A stretch of DNA of 5,177 bases, from positions 1 to 5,177 of the forward strand of contig JAGLIN010000149.1 of the NCBI GenBank assembly GCA_023142975.1, in the 5' to 3' direction. Shown piece after piece: positions 1 to 5,177 of this stretch; positions within the stretch are counted from its first letter, which is position 1, and the number at the start of each line of letters is the position of its first letter. The DNA comes from Candidatus Parcubacteria bacterium. GTDB lineage: Bacteria; Patescibacteriota; Minisyncoccia; JAHIHE01; JAGLIN01. The translations under genes were made by a program, and so were the position numbers. The notes under the pieces were generated by a model that saw only the letters and a program-made list of their open reading frames with translations, was not told the DNA's origin and did not search any database.

Positions 1-20
1 GCTTCAGAGTAGAATCTAGG

Positions 21-26
21 TATAAT
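21..26 (+). promoter_or_regulatory. Candidate -10 box for the plus-strand leader transcript
   Basis: A perfect TATAAT lies here. With a 17-nt spacer its -35 box would fall at or before the window edge, so it cannot be checked, and there is no TGn extension. If it is used, transcription would start near position 33, giving an untranslated leader of about 190 nt before the ATG at 227. The leader would hold the small ORF and the large hairpin. In AT-rich DNA a single hexamer is weak evidence. Confidence 0.35.
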
Positions 27-51
27 AAAAATAGAGGAGGGAATAGGCTAT

Positions 52-126
52 ATGCTTATTTTGAGATTTGTTCTTTATAAAAAATATTTTTTTAAGGTGG
101 TTTTTCTTGTTGAGTATGGACTTTAG
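52..126 (+). CDS. Candidate 24-aa leader peptide ORF upstream of the exported protein
   Basis: An ATG at 52 opens a 24-codon frame ending in TAG at 124-126. A perfect AGGAGG lies at 35-40, with an 11-nt spacer that is slightly long. The peptide begins MLILRFVLYKKYFF and ends VVFLVEYGL. It is rich in Phe, Val, Leu, Tyr and Lys and resembles no family I know. Its last codons lie inside the 5' arm of the inverted repeat at 96-165, and its stop codon sits in the loop. A ribosome finishing this ORF would therefore melt the hairpin. That geometry is typical of attenuator or translational-control leaders, but no run of a single regulatory codon is present. It could equally be a chance ORF in a leader RNA. 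Confidence 0.28.
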   Translation: MLILRFVLYKKYFFKVVFLVEYGL

Positions 127-165
127 AGACTTTTGACTCCGACATAGTCAATAAAAAAAACCACC
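96..165 (+). repeat. Long imperfect inverted repeat (23-nt arms, 24-nt loop) in the 5' leader
   Basis: The left arm is 96-118 and the right arm 143-165. Twenty of 23 positions are Watson-Crick complements. The exceptions are a C-A mismatch (106), a G-U wobble possible in RNA (109 with 152) and a G-G mismatch (114 with 147). The outer end is GGTGGTTTTT pairing with AAAAACCACC. The loop (119-142) contains a tandem 9-nt repeat, GACTTTAGA then GACTTTTGA. A competing 6-bp perfect hairpin, TTGACT (133-138) with AGTCAA (146-151), uses the right arm. No T-run follows on the plus strand (GGGGG comes next), so this is not a simple intrinsic terminator. It is more likely a cis-acting RNA structure or a small structured RNA. 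Confidence 0.75.
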
Positions 166-187
166 GGGGGAGGAAGTTAGATATTTG

Positions 188-198
188 AGGAGGTGGTT
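188..198 (+). promoter_or_regulatory. Perfect AGGAGGTGG with GGTGGTT that can pair with the upstream hairpin arm
   Basis: AGGAGGTGG at 188-196 is a full-strength anti-SD complement, but no ATG or GTG lies in frame at normal distance; the chosen ATG is 30 nt downstream. The segment GGTGGTT (192-198) is identical to the start of the hairpin's left arm (96-102). AACCACC (159-165) could pair with either copy. Pairing with this copy would bury the SD-like motif, and pairing with the upstream copy would free it. Whether this motif loads ribosomes or is a standby or regulatory site is inference. Confidence 0.35.
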
Positions 199-210
199 AT
201 ATAAAGTAAT

Positions 211-215
211 AGGAG
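211..215 (+). promoter_or_regulatory. Ribosome binding site AGGAG for the ATG at 227
   Basis: AGGAG ends 11 nt before the ATG at 227. It is the nearest SD-like motif to that codon and helps decide the start. The competing TTG at 185 has GGGAGG at 168-173, also with an 11-nt gap, but that start would add 14 residues ahead of a normal signal-peptide-like MKKIF start. Confidence 0.5.
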
Positions 216-226
216 ATGGTAAAAAG

Positions 227-682
227 ATGAAGAAGATATTTTTAAGAATAGTTTTGAGCATTGCACTAGTAACTGTAACTTATGGGTTGATAAATGTTAT
301 GTCAACAACAGACCCAGCTACAGCTGCAGTGATAAAGACAGAAATACCGATGTTGACTGCTTCAAACATCGGGTTGTCGTTAAACGGAGGACTAACGATA
401 ATCGCTCCTGATGTTCCAGGGCATTGGGAATCAAAGTATGGTTATTTACCTTTCTACAGTAACAGTGAGACAATGTTCTCTACCGTTGAAACAATCGGGA
501 TTCAGGAATTTACTTTTGTTCCAGACAATCCCAGCATACCCACAACTTCAGTGCATTCGGCAATTTTCGTCTGGAGAGCACATTTTATAGAAATTATACT
601 GTTAGTATTGTTTCTAATTGCTCTTCTGAAATTGCCTGCTGTCGTTTTTGATAACGACACTAAAAATAAAGACATAGTATGA
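227..682 (+). CDS. Exported or membrane-anchored protein of unknown function (151 aa)
   Basis: I do not recognise this protein. The ATG at 227 is chosen because it gives a textbook export start: MKKIFLR followed by a hydrophobic stretch (about 7-24). A TTG at 185 would give 165 aa. Residues about 28-116 form a polar, Ser/Thr/Pro-rich segment without cysteines. A second hydrophobic helix lies at about 119-140 (IEIILLVLFLIALLKL), followed by a short charged tail (DNDTKNKDIV) that is probably cytoplasmic. The likely topology is an extracytoplasmic domain of about 90 residues held by one or two membrane helices. It is convergent with the pilin gene, has its own structured leader, and ends at a TGA followed at once by a terminator, so it looks monocistronic. 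A role linked to the neighbouring secretion locus, such as envelope anchor, inhibitor or pilus accessory, is only guesswork from location. Confidence 0.72.
   Translation: MKKIFLRIVLSIALVTVTYGLINVMSTTDPATAAVIKTEIPMLTASNIGLSLNGGLTIIAPDVPGHWESKYGYLPFYSNSETMFSTVETIGIQEFTFVPDNPSIPTTSVHSAIFVWRAHFIEIILLVLFLIALLKLPAVVFDNDTKNKDIV
640..659 (+). repeat. Perfect 7-bp hairpin in the 3' end of the exported-protein gene
   Basis: TGTCGTT (640-646) and AACGACA (653-659) are perfect complements around a 6-nt loop, about 20 nt before the terminator stem. No T-run follows on either strand, so it is not itself a terminator. It may stabilise the mRNA 3' end or be incidental to the coding sequence. Confidence 0.4.
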
Positions 683-705
683 TCCATTTCGGTGGATCTT
701 TTTTT
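681..705 (+). terminator. Intrinsic terminator of the plus-strand gene
   Basis: GATCCA (681-686) and TGGATC (693-698) form a perfect 6-bp stem with the loop TTTCGG, followed by seven Ts (699-705). The stem begins within the TGA stop (680-682), and the T-run touches the stop codon of the opposing pilin gene (704-706). Read from the minus strand, the stem is preceded by A's but not followed by a T-run, so it should end only plus-strand transcription. I see no comparable minus-strand terminator behind the pilin gene. Confidence 0.85.
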
Positions 706-1882
706 ATGGTTTTATTAATTCTAAATACTTAGTATTTGTTATTTTTGCGCTATCTGAATATTCAGCGCATATCCTTATCGGACATATAACAGAACCATTT
801 TCTCCATTTTTACAATTTGCATCACCCGTCCATATGACATAACTGGCCATAATTTCACTCGGAAGACAGACTTCGGGACCAAGAGGAATTTGAATTCCAA
901 AATAACCCTTATCAGGCTGAGCTAAAAGATCTAACGGCCAAACCTTCGCCCCCCAACAGTTACCATCAAATCCAGGACCACTTCCATTATCTATTTGTAA
1001 ATGAATTAAATCGCTAAATTTAGTTGTATAATCACCAGCGTTTATATATGTATGACATCCTTCTACTATTTTTATTGCGCTGTCCCAGGTATCTCCGTTA
1101 TACACGGCAAATTTTCGAGCCCTATCTTTATCAGAAGGTAAATAAAATGCTTCATCTATATTTGCTTTTCCCATTCTGAAATCTACTACATAACAATGAT
1201 TTTTTCCATCCGTAACAAGCGTCGGAGTTTGGCAAATGTCATTACACGATGTTCCAGCTGGGCCAAGTGAAATCACAACCGCTTCATCAACGCAAGTACA
1301 GCGTCCCCTAACCGTTTTTTCAGAAGATCCAGCTTTTATACAAGGAGAAGGTTCTGTCAATTCACACTCAACCTGACCCGAACAAGCAGTATTACATTCT
1401 TCTTTAGTAGCAACAGCAGCAGTTGGAACACTCTCGTCTTTACAAGTGCAAACAGCGCCGTCCCATTCACCGCACGCGCCGTGATCGGCTGTGTATCCGC
1501 CAACAAGGCTGGAGGCGGGGTTTTTTATGAATAAAACGTCAGGGTTTATTGTGCTCACGATTACCCAAGACAAGAGAGCTAATAATAATCCAAAAATAGC
1601 ACTTGAAATTGTATCTTTAGCATCACCTATAACTGAGGCGTTTCCAGCCGCGGTTATATATTTCATCCCCCCGATAATCAGCATCATCACGGCGACTATC
1701 CCCACAATGCTCAATAAAAAATTATACAATCCGACAACATATTGCGATAAATTAATCGTTCCCTCTGTTGGCAATCCAGGAAGTCTGACTAACGGCTCAT
1801 ACGCTTGCGCGACCATAAAGCTGGCGCTAACGAATATCGCCGAGATAAAAACTGTTATAAAAGTAGTTTTTTTTATTGACAT
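704..1882 (-). CDS. VirB2/TrbC-like T4SS pilin with a long cysteine-rich extracellular domain (392 aa)
   Basis: Residues 1-27 form a signal peptide (MSIKK, a hydrophobic core, probable cleavage after AQA). Two membrane helices follow at about 49-71 and 92-111, joined by a short loop (KYITAAGNASVIGDAKDTIS) and ending INPDVL. This GG-Y-x-x-AAGN / AK-x-x-I / INPD pattern is characteristic of T4SS pilins seen in CPR genomes. With the signal removed, the loop is cytoplasmic and the rest lies outside. Ordinary VirB2 pilins end soon after the second helix, but this protein continues for about 260 residues with 18 cysteines. Two related cysteine modules (137-167 and 181-217) precede a larger unrecognised domain (about 226-380) with C230, C276, C309, C339, C357, C367 and C372. 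The ATG at 1882 has no SD motif and lies 36 nt after the coiled-coil gene, so co-transcription is likely. The pilin-type helices are confident; whether it polymerises or acts as a tip or adhesin subunit is open. Confidence 0.88.
   Translation of the reverse strand: MSIKKTTFITVFISAIFVSASFMVAQAYEPLVRLPGLPTEGTINLSQYVVGLYNFLLSIVGIVAVMMLIIGGMKYITAAGNASVIGDAKDTISSAIFGLLLALLSWVIVSTINPDVLFIKNPASSLVGGYTADHGACGEWDGAVCTCKDESVPTAAVATKEECNTACSGQVECELTEPSPCIKAGSSEKTVRGRCTCVDEAVVISLGPAGTSCNDICQTPTLVTDGKNHCYVVDFRMGKANIDEAFYLPSDKDRARKFAVYNGDTWDSAIKIVEGCHTYINAGDYTTKFSDLIHLQIDNGSGPGFDGNCWGAKVWPLDLLAQPDKGYFGIQIPLGPEVCLPSEIMASYVIWTGDANCKNGENGSVICPIRICAEYSDSAKITNTKYLELIKP
1232..1474 (-). repeat. Duplicated cysteine module in the pilin extracellular region
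   Basis: Module 1 (residues 137-167) reads C-x7-C-T-C-x15-C-N-T-A-C. Module 2 (181-217) reads C-x13-C-T-C-x15-C-N-D-I-C. The CTC-x15-CNxxC core has exactly the same spacing in both, and both continue CTC-x-DE. The two DNA copies are diverged, so the duplication is old and selection on the cysteine spacing is likely. The location outside the membrane is consistent with disulphide bonding. Confidence 0.72.
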
Positions 1883-1918
1883 AAGAGAACGAAGTTAAAA
1901 AGTTAGAAAATGAATTTT

Positions 1919-2329
1919 TTAAATTGTTGCGCCAATTTCCAGTTTCTTCTCTGTAATAATAATTCTTTTTTCGTGATTTTCTAATTTATCTTCTTGTTTT
2001 CGAGAAGCCGTCGCGCCCACCGTATTGTCTGTTTCCAAACTTTCCAATCTATTTAAGATATGATCTTGTCCAGTCAAAATCTGATCAAATTTCTCGTTCA
2101 TCTTATTCTTTACATTTCCTATTTCACTCTTCATACTTCCCGTCTCGCTTTTCATACTTCCCACCTCATTTTTTACACTTCCCATCTCGCTTTTCATACT
2201 TCCTATATCTTCTTTCACCACCGTAAATTCCCGTTGCATCATTCCAGATAGTTTATCTACTGTTACAACTAACCCATCTACTGTCCCCGCTAATTTATCT
2301 ATTGTTATTTCTTTTTTATTTTCTTCCAT
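1919..2329 (-). CDS. Small heptad-repeat coiled-coil protein (136 aa)
   Basis: This is a cytoplasmic-looking, cysteine-free protein without signal or membrane segments. Residues 9-29 contain three heptads of the form T-[IV]-D-x-L. Residues 42-76 hold five near-identical heptads, x-G-S-[MV]-K-[SN]-E, with I/M/V/T at position a and M/V at position d. A third helical stretch spans about 77-100 (NEKFDQILTGQDHILNRLESLE). After a TVGATAS break comes a final charged helix (108-131). The whole is expected to form a long coiled coil, probably oligomeric. Small proteins of this style are common hypotheticals in CPR genomes. The ATG at 2329 lacks an SD motif and sits about 28 nt below a predicted start site of a strong promoter. 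The pilin gene follows after 36 nt, which suggests a role near the secretion machine, but no function can be assigned. Confidence 0.8.
   Translation of the reverse strand: MEENKKEITIDKLAGTVDGLVVTVDKLSGMMQREFTVVKEDIGSMKSEMGSVKNEVGSMKSETGSMKSEIGNVKNKMNEKFDQILTGQDHILNRLESLETDNTVGATASRKQEDKLENHEKRIIITEKKLEIGATI
2102..2206 (-). repeat. Five tandem 21-bp (7-codon) repeats inside the coiled-coil gene
   Basis: Five in-frame 21-bp units encode residues 42-76. Units 1 and 3 share an identical 18-nt core, GGAAGTATGAAAAGCGAG, and units 2, 4 and 5 are variants. The DNA-level similarity means unit number could change by slippage or recombination while keeping frame, lengthening or shortening the coil by one heptad at a time. 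That variability is an inference and would need strain comparison. Confidence 0.88.
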
Positions 2330-2363
2330 GATTTTTATTTAATAAACTAATTTCACTATCTCA

Positions 2364-2392
2364 ATAATAGCATTTTTGAAATGAATTATCAA
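2364..2392 (-). promoter_or_regulatory. Promoter for the coiled-coil and pilin genes
   Basis: On the minus strand a -35 TTGATA (2392-2387) is followed after exactly 17 nt by TATTAT (2369-2364), with an extended -10 TG (TGCTATTAT). Each hexamer has one mismatch from the sigma-70 consensus. Predicted transcription starts near 2357, giving a leader of about 28 nt to the ATG at 2329. It sits in the only sizeable gap of the minus-strand gene cluster, supporting separate expression of the downstream pair. Confidence 0.65.
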
Positions 2393-2412
2393 ATTTTGAA
2401 ATCAATTTTCAA
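2374..2412. repeat. Two tandem 19-bp operator-like repeats over the internal promoter
   Basis: Copies at 2374-2392 and 2394-2412 match at 17 of 19 positions and repeat with a 20-bp period, close to two helical turns. The right copy contains a perfect dyad, TTGAAA-N5-TTTCAA; the left is a degenerate version, TTGAAA-N5-TATCAA, whose right half is the -35 box. The pair spans the promoter's -35 and spacer and the stop codon of the upstream gene. A dimeric regulator binding side by side would block or modulate this promoter. AT-rich DNA makes chance similarity possible. Confidence 0.45.
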
Positions 2413-3259
2413 TATAGTTCTTTCCTATTTTCCAATTTACTTTCTTTTTTGTTGCCAAATCATTCTCAAATTTTTTACGATCACTCTTAGCTTTTTTTAT
2501 ACTCCTACTAAAATCAAGGTGGCTCCATAAATTCATAACTATAAATGTTGGGATTATATTTGGACCTGGTAAAGTTTCAATAAATGCTGCCAAACCAATT
2601 TTGATTATAATTTTCTTTATTAATTTTCTTCGAATATATCCGCCTTTCCATCCTCCACTTACTTGTACCCAAAACAAAGCAATTATTGCGCCACAAATTA
2701 TTCCTGTTAAAATGCCTAAAATAGCTCCAACTCCCGTAAAATCTATTAGATCTTTCAAAAGAGCAATTAAATAAGTCATTACTATCGGGACTACTGCTTG
2801 AATTCCTCCTTTATTTGTTTCTTTCGCCATTGCTTGAGATATCTCATAAGCTACCGCGCTTATTTGTTTTCCAGCCACTTTCATCGCTACTCTTGTTTTG
2901 TAATCTTTTATTTGTTTTGATGCCTCTCCTGTTGCTTGATCGGCTCTACGCTGAGATTCCTCTCTAATTTTTTTAACTTGAGCTTCTCTGTTTTCTTGCG
3001 GATGTAATTTATCTTGACGCTGTAATTCTTTCAAATCGTTATATACTGAACCAGGTTTCCGTCGCTCGCTGGAATGTTTTTTAGATGCTTCGTTTTTTCC
3101 AGTACCCCCCGCCAACACTTCTCTCCACTTCTTTCCCAAACTTTCCGATGGCGTTCCCCCTTCTTTATCTAAGAGCAACTTTTCTATATTCTTTTTTAAC
3201 ATCTCCGAAACTTTTTCTTCTGTCTCTTTTTCTGTTTTATCATTTTTTATATTATCCAT
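2402..3259 (-). CDS. T4SS-locus membrane protein of unknown function (285 aa)
   Basis: I do not recognise a named family. The ATG at 3259, 28 nt after the virB4 stop, is preferred. A TTG at 3331 would add 24 residues overlapping the virB4 end and has no good SD. Residues 1-150 are highly charged and probably helical (KETEEKVSEMLKKNIEK; REAQVKKIREESQRRADQ) and would be cytoplasmic. Hydrophobic segments follow at about 153-173, 177-199 and 216-246, the last holding a Pro-rich ETLPGPNIIPTF turn. The C-terminus (250-285) is strongly basic. No signal peptide is seen. The position directly behind virB4 suggests an inner-membrane partner of the ATPase or a channel component, a place often taken by VirB6- or VirB3-like proteins, but neither can be claimed from sequence. 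It ends in TGA at 2404-2402. Confidence 0.8.
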   Translation of the reverse strand: MDNIKNDKTEKETEEKVSEMLKKNIEKLLLDKEGGTPSESLGKKWREVLAGGTGKNEASKKHSSERRKPGSVYNDLKELQRQDKLHPQENREAQVKKIREESQRRADQATGEASKQIKDYKTRVAMKVAGKQISAVAYEISQAMAKETNKGGIQAVVPIVMTYLIALLKDLIDFTGVGAILGILTGIICGAIIALFWVQVSGGWKGGYIRRKLIKKIIIKIGLAAFIETLPGPNIIPTFIVMNLWSHLDFSRSIKKAKSDRKKFENDLATKKKVNWKIGKNYIEN

Positions 3260-3287
3260 AAACAATATTTTAAAAAAGCCACCGTTT

Positions 3288-5129
3288 TTATTCTCCCGCG
3301 ATTTCCGACAGTTCTTTCTTCGCTCTTTCAATTTCCAACAATTGCGCCGGATCGGAAGTTATGATTTGATCCTCGGAATAAGAAGCGACTACTTTTATCG
3401 CCGCGCGTTTTGGGCCGGCGAAAAAAATTCCCTCTCCGACATTACTTTCTAAAAGCAAAAACTTTTCTTCGTCCGTAAGATAAAATGTATCCACAATAAC
3501 TTTAATCGCCGCGGGGGATTGTTTAAGCAAGAGCTGGATTGAGGAATTCGTCACAATCGGCTTGCCAAATCTGGAACCCATAAAATCGGTTACATCTTGC
3601 GTAATAGTCGTTAATCCTAAATAATATTTTCGACACCTCTTCGCAATTCCAAAAAGAAACGAAGCGGCGTCTTCGTGTTGCATCATCCACCAGGCCTCAT
3701 CAATAACCATCATTCTCTTTTTTGTTTTCGTCCTAATCAATGTCCAAATGAAATGAAGGATTAAATACATCGCTACTGGTCTTAGTTCTTCTTCCATATC
3801 CCTGATGTTGAAAACAATCATCCCCGTATCAGCGCTAATGTTTGTTCTATGATTTAAAAATCCGGCAAAAGTTCCTTCAGTGAATTTTTTAATTCTGACA
3901 GACAAACTTTCCGCGCCCTTCATATTTTCCAAAACCATCTGCAACTCCGTCATCGTCGGCATTTCTAAATTGCTAAAATCCGCTTCCGGAGTAATGTCTT
4001 TAATAGCATAAGTTTCAGCAATCGCTCTGTCCAAAATTGAATCTTCTTCTGTAGAAATTTTTCCAAGCATAACTTTTAAAAGTCCTGAAATATTGGAAAT
4101 GGCCGTCCGCAAAACATCGGCGGGAGTTTCGTCTTCTAAGGCAGTTGGCAAATCAAATGGATTAATATGATGTTTTGACGAAAGAGAAATTCTCAGAAAA
4201 GTTCCGCCGACAGTTTCGCAAAGATGCTTGTACTCGTCTTCCGGATCAATAACGATAACTTCCGTATCCATCATCAAACTTCGCAAAATTTCAAGCTTTA
4301 CGGCGTAACTTTTTCCAGCGCCAGATTTAGCAAAAATAACCATATTCGCGTTTTCCATTGAAAATCTGTCAAATAAAACCAAACTATTGTTATGTCTATT
4401 AATGCCATACAATATCCCCTGATTGGAAGTCAGATCGCTGGACACAAAAGGAAAAGTGGTGGAAAGGGGAGAAGTATTCATATTATTTCCGATCATTAGC
4501 TTGTCAGCTCCAAACGGAAGCGTTGAATTAAATCCGTCTTCCATTTGCATAATCGCCGGCTTAATATAAACAAGTTTTGATTCTAAAATTGATTCTATTT
4601 GAGTTTCAATTTTTCTTAAATCTTCTTTTGTATCTCCGTATACTGTTATATAAAGGCCAAACTGAAAAAAATGCTCAACTCCCTGCTGTAAATCATCTCT
4701 TAAATTTTCAACATCCTGAAAAGCGGTTTCCAGAATCGGATCCCTAACCAATCCCTTTTCTTCATTCATAGAAATTTGCGATTGAATTTGAGTTATAGTT
4801 TTTCGCAAATTTCTTAAAACTTCAGCTGTACTTTGAGGATGAACAAACATAGAAATGTCAAAAGTCGTGTCCAGATTTATAATCGGAGAAAGCCAATTTG
4901 TCTGCAAAAATCTTGGATAAGCGTAAACAAAAAAAGTTGTCGCCAGTTTTTTATTAATCATCACATGATCCGATTCAATCTTAAAAGCCGCTGGAGCAAT
5001 AACATCTTTTACGGTAGCCATCCCCTTCTGATATATTTTTTCCGACTCCAAAAGAGCGGCCTTTTTAGAAGGATCTACTTTTGTTTTTAATTGAGTTTTT
5101 GGTGGAAGTAGTTTGTTTAAGAAAGACAT
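3288..5129 (-). CDS. virB4: VirB4-family T4SS ATPase (613 aa)
   Basis: VirB4 ATPases power substrate transfer and pilus assembly at the cytoplasmic face of type IV secretion systems. The N-terminal part (about 40-210) is the VirB4/CagE-type domain and includes a coiled segment around 100-150. The P-loop domain spans about 240-590. It has Walker A AKSGAGKS (267-274), VIDPEDEY (293-300), the family motif INPFDLP (322-328), Walker B MMVIDEAWW (473-481, catalytic D477/E478), and a TTITQD glutamine motif (507-512). The first Walker A residue is Ala rather than Gly, which the consensus allows. The protein is shorter than classic VirB4 proteins of about 800 aa, as is usual for reduced versions. All nucleotide-binding elements are intact, so it should be active. 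The ATG at 5129 starts MSFLNKLLPP and has no SD. It is the first gene of the cluster seen here. A relaxase or coupling protein is not in the window, so conjugation versus secretion or uptake cannot be decided. Confidence 0.95.
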   Translation of the reverse strand: MSFLNKLLPPKTQLKTKVDPSKKAALLESEKIYQKGMATVKDVIAPAAFKIESDHVMINKKLATTFFVYAYPRFLQTNWLSPIINLDTTFDISMFVHPQSTAEVLRNLRKTITQIQSQISMNEEKGLVRDPILETAFQDVENLRDDLQQGVEHFFQFGLYITVYGDTKEDLRKIETQIESILESKLVYIKPAIMQMEDGFNSTLPFGADKLMIGNNMNTSPLSTTFPFVSSDLTSNQGILYGINRHNNSLVLFDRFSMENANMVIFAKSGAGKSYAVKLEILRSLMMDTEVIVIDPEDEYKHLCETVGGTFLRISLSSKHHINPFDLPTALEDETPADVLRTAISNISGLLKVMLGKISTEEDSILDRAIAETYAIKDITPEADFSNLEMPTMTELQMVLENMKGAESLSVRIKKFTEGTFAGFLNHRTNISADTGMIVFNIRDMEEELRPVAMYLILHFIWTLIRTKTKKRMMVIDEAWWMMQHEDAASFLFGIAKRCRKYYLGLTTITQDVTDFMGSRFGKPIVTNSSIQLLLKQSPAAIKVIVDTFYLTDEEKFLLLESNVGEGIFFAGPKRAAIKVVASYSEDQIITSDPAQLLEIERAKKELSEIAGE

Positions 5130-5177
5130 AGGTGTATTTTAATTATATTTTTAAATGGCTTTGTTGCACGAACATTC
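5130..5177 (-). other. Upstream flank of virB4 with a TATAAT box
   Basis: On the minus strand TATAAT lies at 5147-5142. It would place transcription start only about six nt before the virB4 ATG, giving a nearly leaderless message, but no convincing -35 is visible. One minus-strand frame stays open through this flank and ends at a TAA 13 nt inside virB4, so the tail of an upstream gene (often a PrgI-like protein in such loci) is possible. The segment is too short to identify. Confidence 0.3.

Noticed and set aside
96..165. Inverted repeat as the end of a transposable element or a recombination site
   Set aside because: No transposase or integrase, no flanking target duplication and no second copy in the window; its placement in a leader with a small ORF fits an RNA structure better.
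267..274. Walker A of VirB4 beginning with Ala instead of Gly (these are residue numbers)
   Set aside because: The P-loop consensus permits Ala or Gly at this position, and the GK-S, Walker B and downstream motifs are intact, so it does not suggest loss of activity.
502..687. Minus-strand open frame of 61 codons
   Set aside because: Antisense to the exported-protein gene; the signal-like start, the second helix and the terminator all support the plus strand.
681..705. Bidirectional terminator serving the pilin gene too
   Set aside because: On the minus strand the stem is followed by ATACTATG rather than a T-run, so termination of the pilin transcript here is not supported.
1491..1898. Plus-strand open frame of 135 codons
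   Set aside because: It lies antisense to the signal peptide and membrane helices of the pilin gene, has no SD, and its sequence is explained by the complementary pilin codons.
2060..2251. Plus-strand open frame of 63 codons with repeated HTSHL-like units
   Set aside because: It is the antisense shadow of the 21-bp heptad repeats in the coiled-coil gene; the repetition is inherited from that gene.
3260..3331. N-terminal extension of the 285-aa membrane protein from a TTG at 3331
   Set aside because: It would overlap the virB4 end by 44 nt, uses a weak start without an SD, and adds only a basic stretch; the ATG at 3259 lies just after the virB4 stop.
4833..5090. Plus-strand open frame of 85 codons
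   Set aside because: Antisense to the N-terminal domain of virB4, with no start signal and atypical composition.

Overview
The window is AT-rich bacterial DNA with a compact type IV secretion (T4SS)-like locus on the minus strand and one convergent, uncharacterised gene on the plus strand. A short VirB4 ATPase, a two-TM pilin with an extracellular extension, a small coiled-coil protein and a polytopic membrane protein lie in close order. This combination resembles T4SS-like loci of Patescibacteria/CPR (Parcubacteria-like) genomes. That placement is inferred from protein style, because no marker gene is present. TGA appears to be a normal stop: the plus-strand gene ends in TGA directly at a terminator hairpin, which argues against the UGA=Gly code of some CPR lineages.

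Layout, in minus-strand transcription order from the right: virB4 (5129-3288); a 285-aa basic/coiled and polytopic membrane protein of unknown function, 28 nt downstream (3259-2402); a 72-nt gap with a strong promoter (TTGATA, 17 nt, extended TGCTATTAT) overlapped by two tandem operator-like 19-mers; a 136-aa heptad-repeat coiled-coil protein (2329-1919); and, 36 nt further, a 392-aa VirB2/TrbC-type pilin whose two TM segments are followed by about 260 extracellular residues with a duplicated cysteine module (1882-704). VirB4 would energise pilin handling at the inner membrane. The 285-aa protein could be a channel or scaffold partner. The pilin fusion would display a disulphide-rich domain outside the cell. 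Its own promoter may let the coiled-coil and pilin pair be expressed separately from virB4.

On the plus strand, positions 1-226 look like a structured 5' leader. It holds a TATAAT box, a 24-codon candidate leader ORF behind AGGAGG, a 23-nt imperfect inverted repeat spanning the end of that ORF, and a perfect AGGAGGTGG whose GGTGGTT can compete for the same hairpin arm. It precedes a 151-aa exported or membrane-anchored protein (227-682) that I do not recognise, closed by a clear intrinsic terminator at 681-705. No tRNA, rRNA, CRISPR array, transposase or integrase was seen. The most interesting signals are the attenuator-like leader, the cysteine-module pilin fusion and the tandem dyads over the internal promoter.
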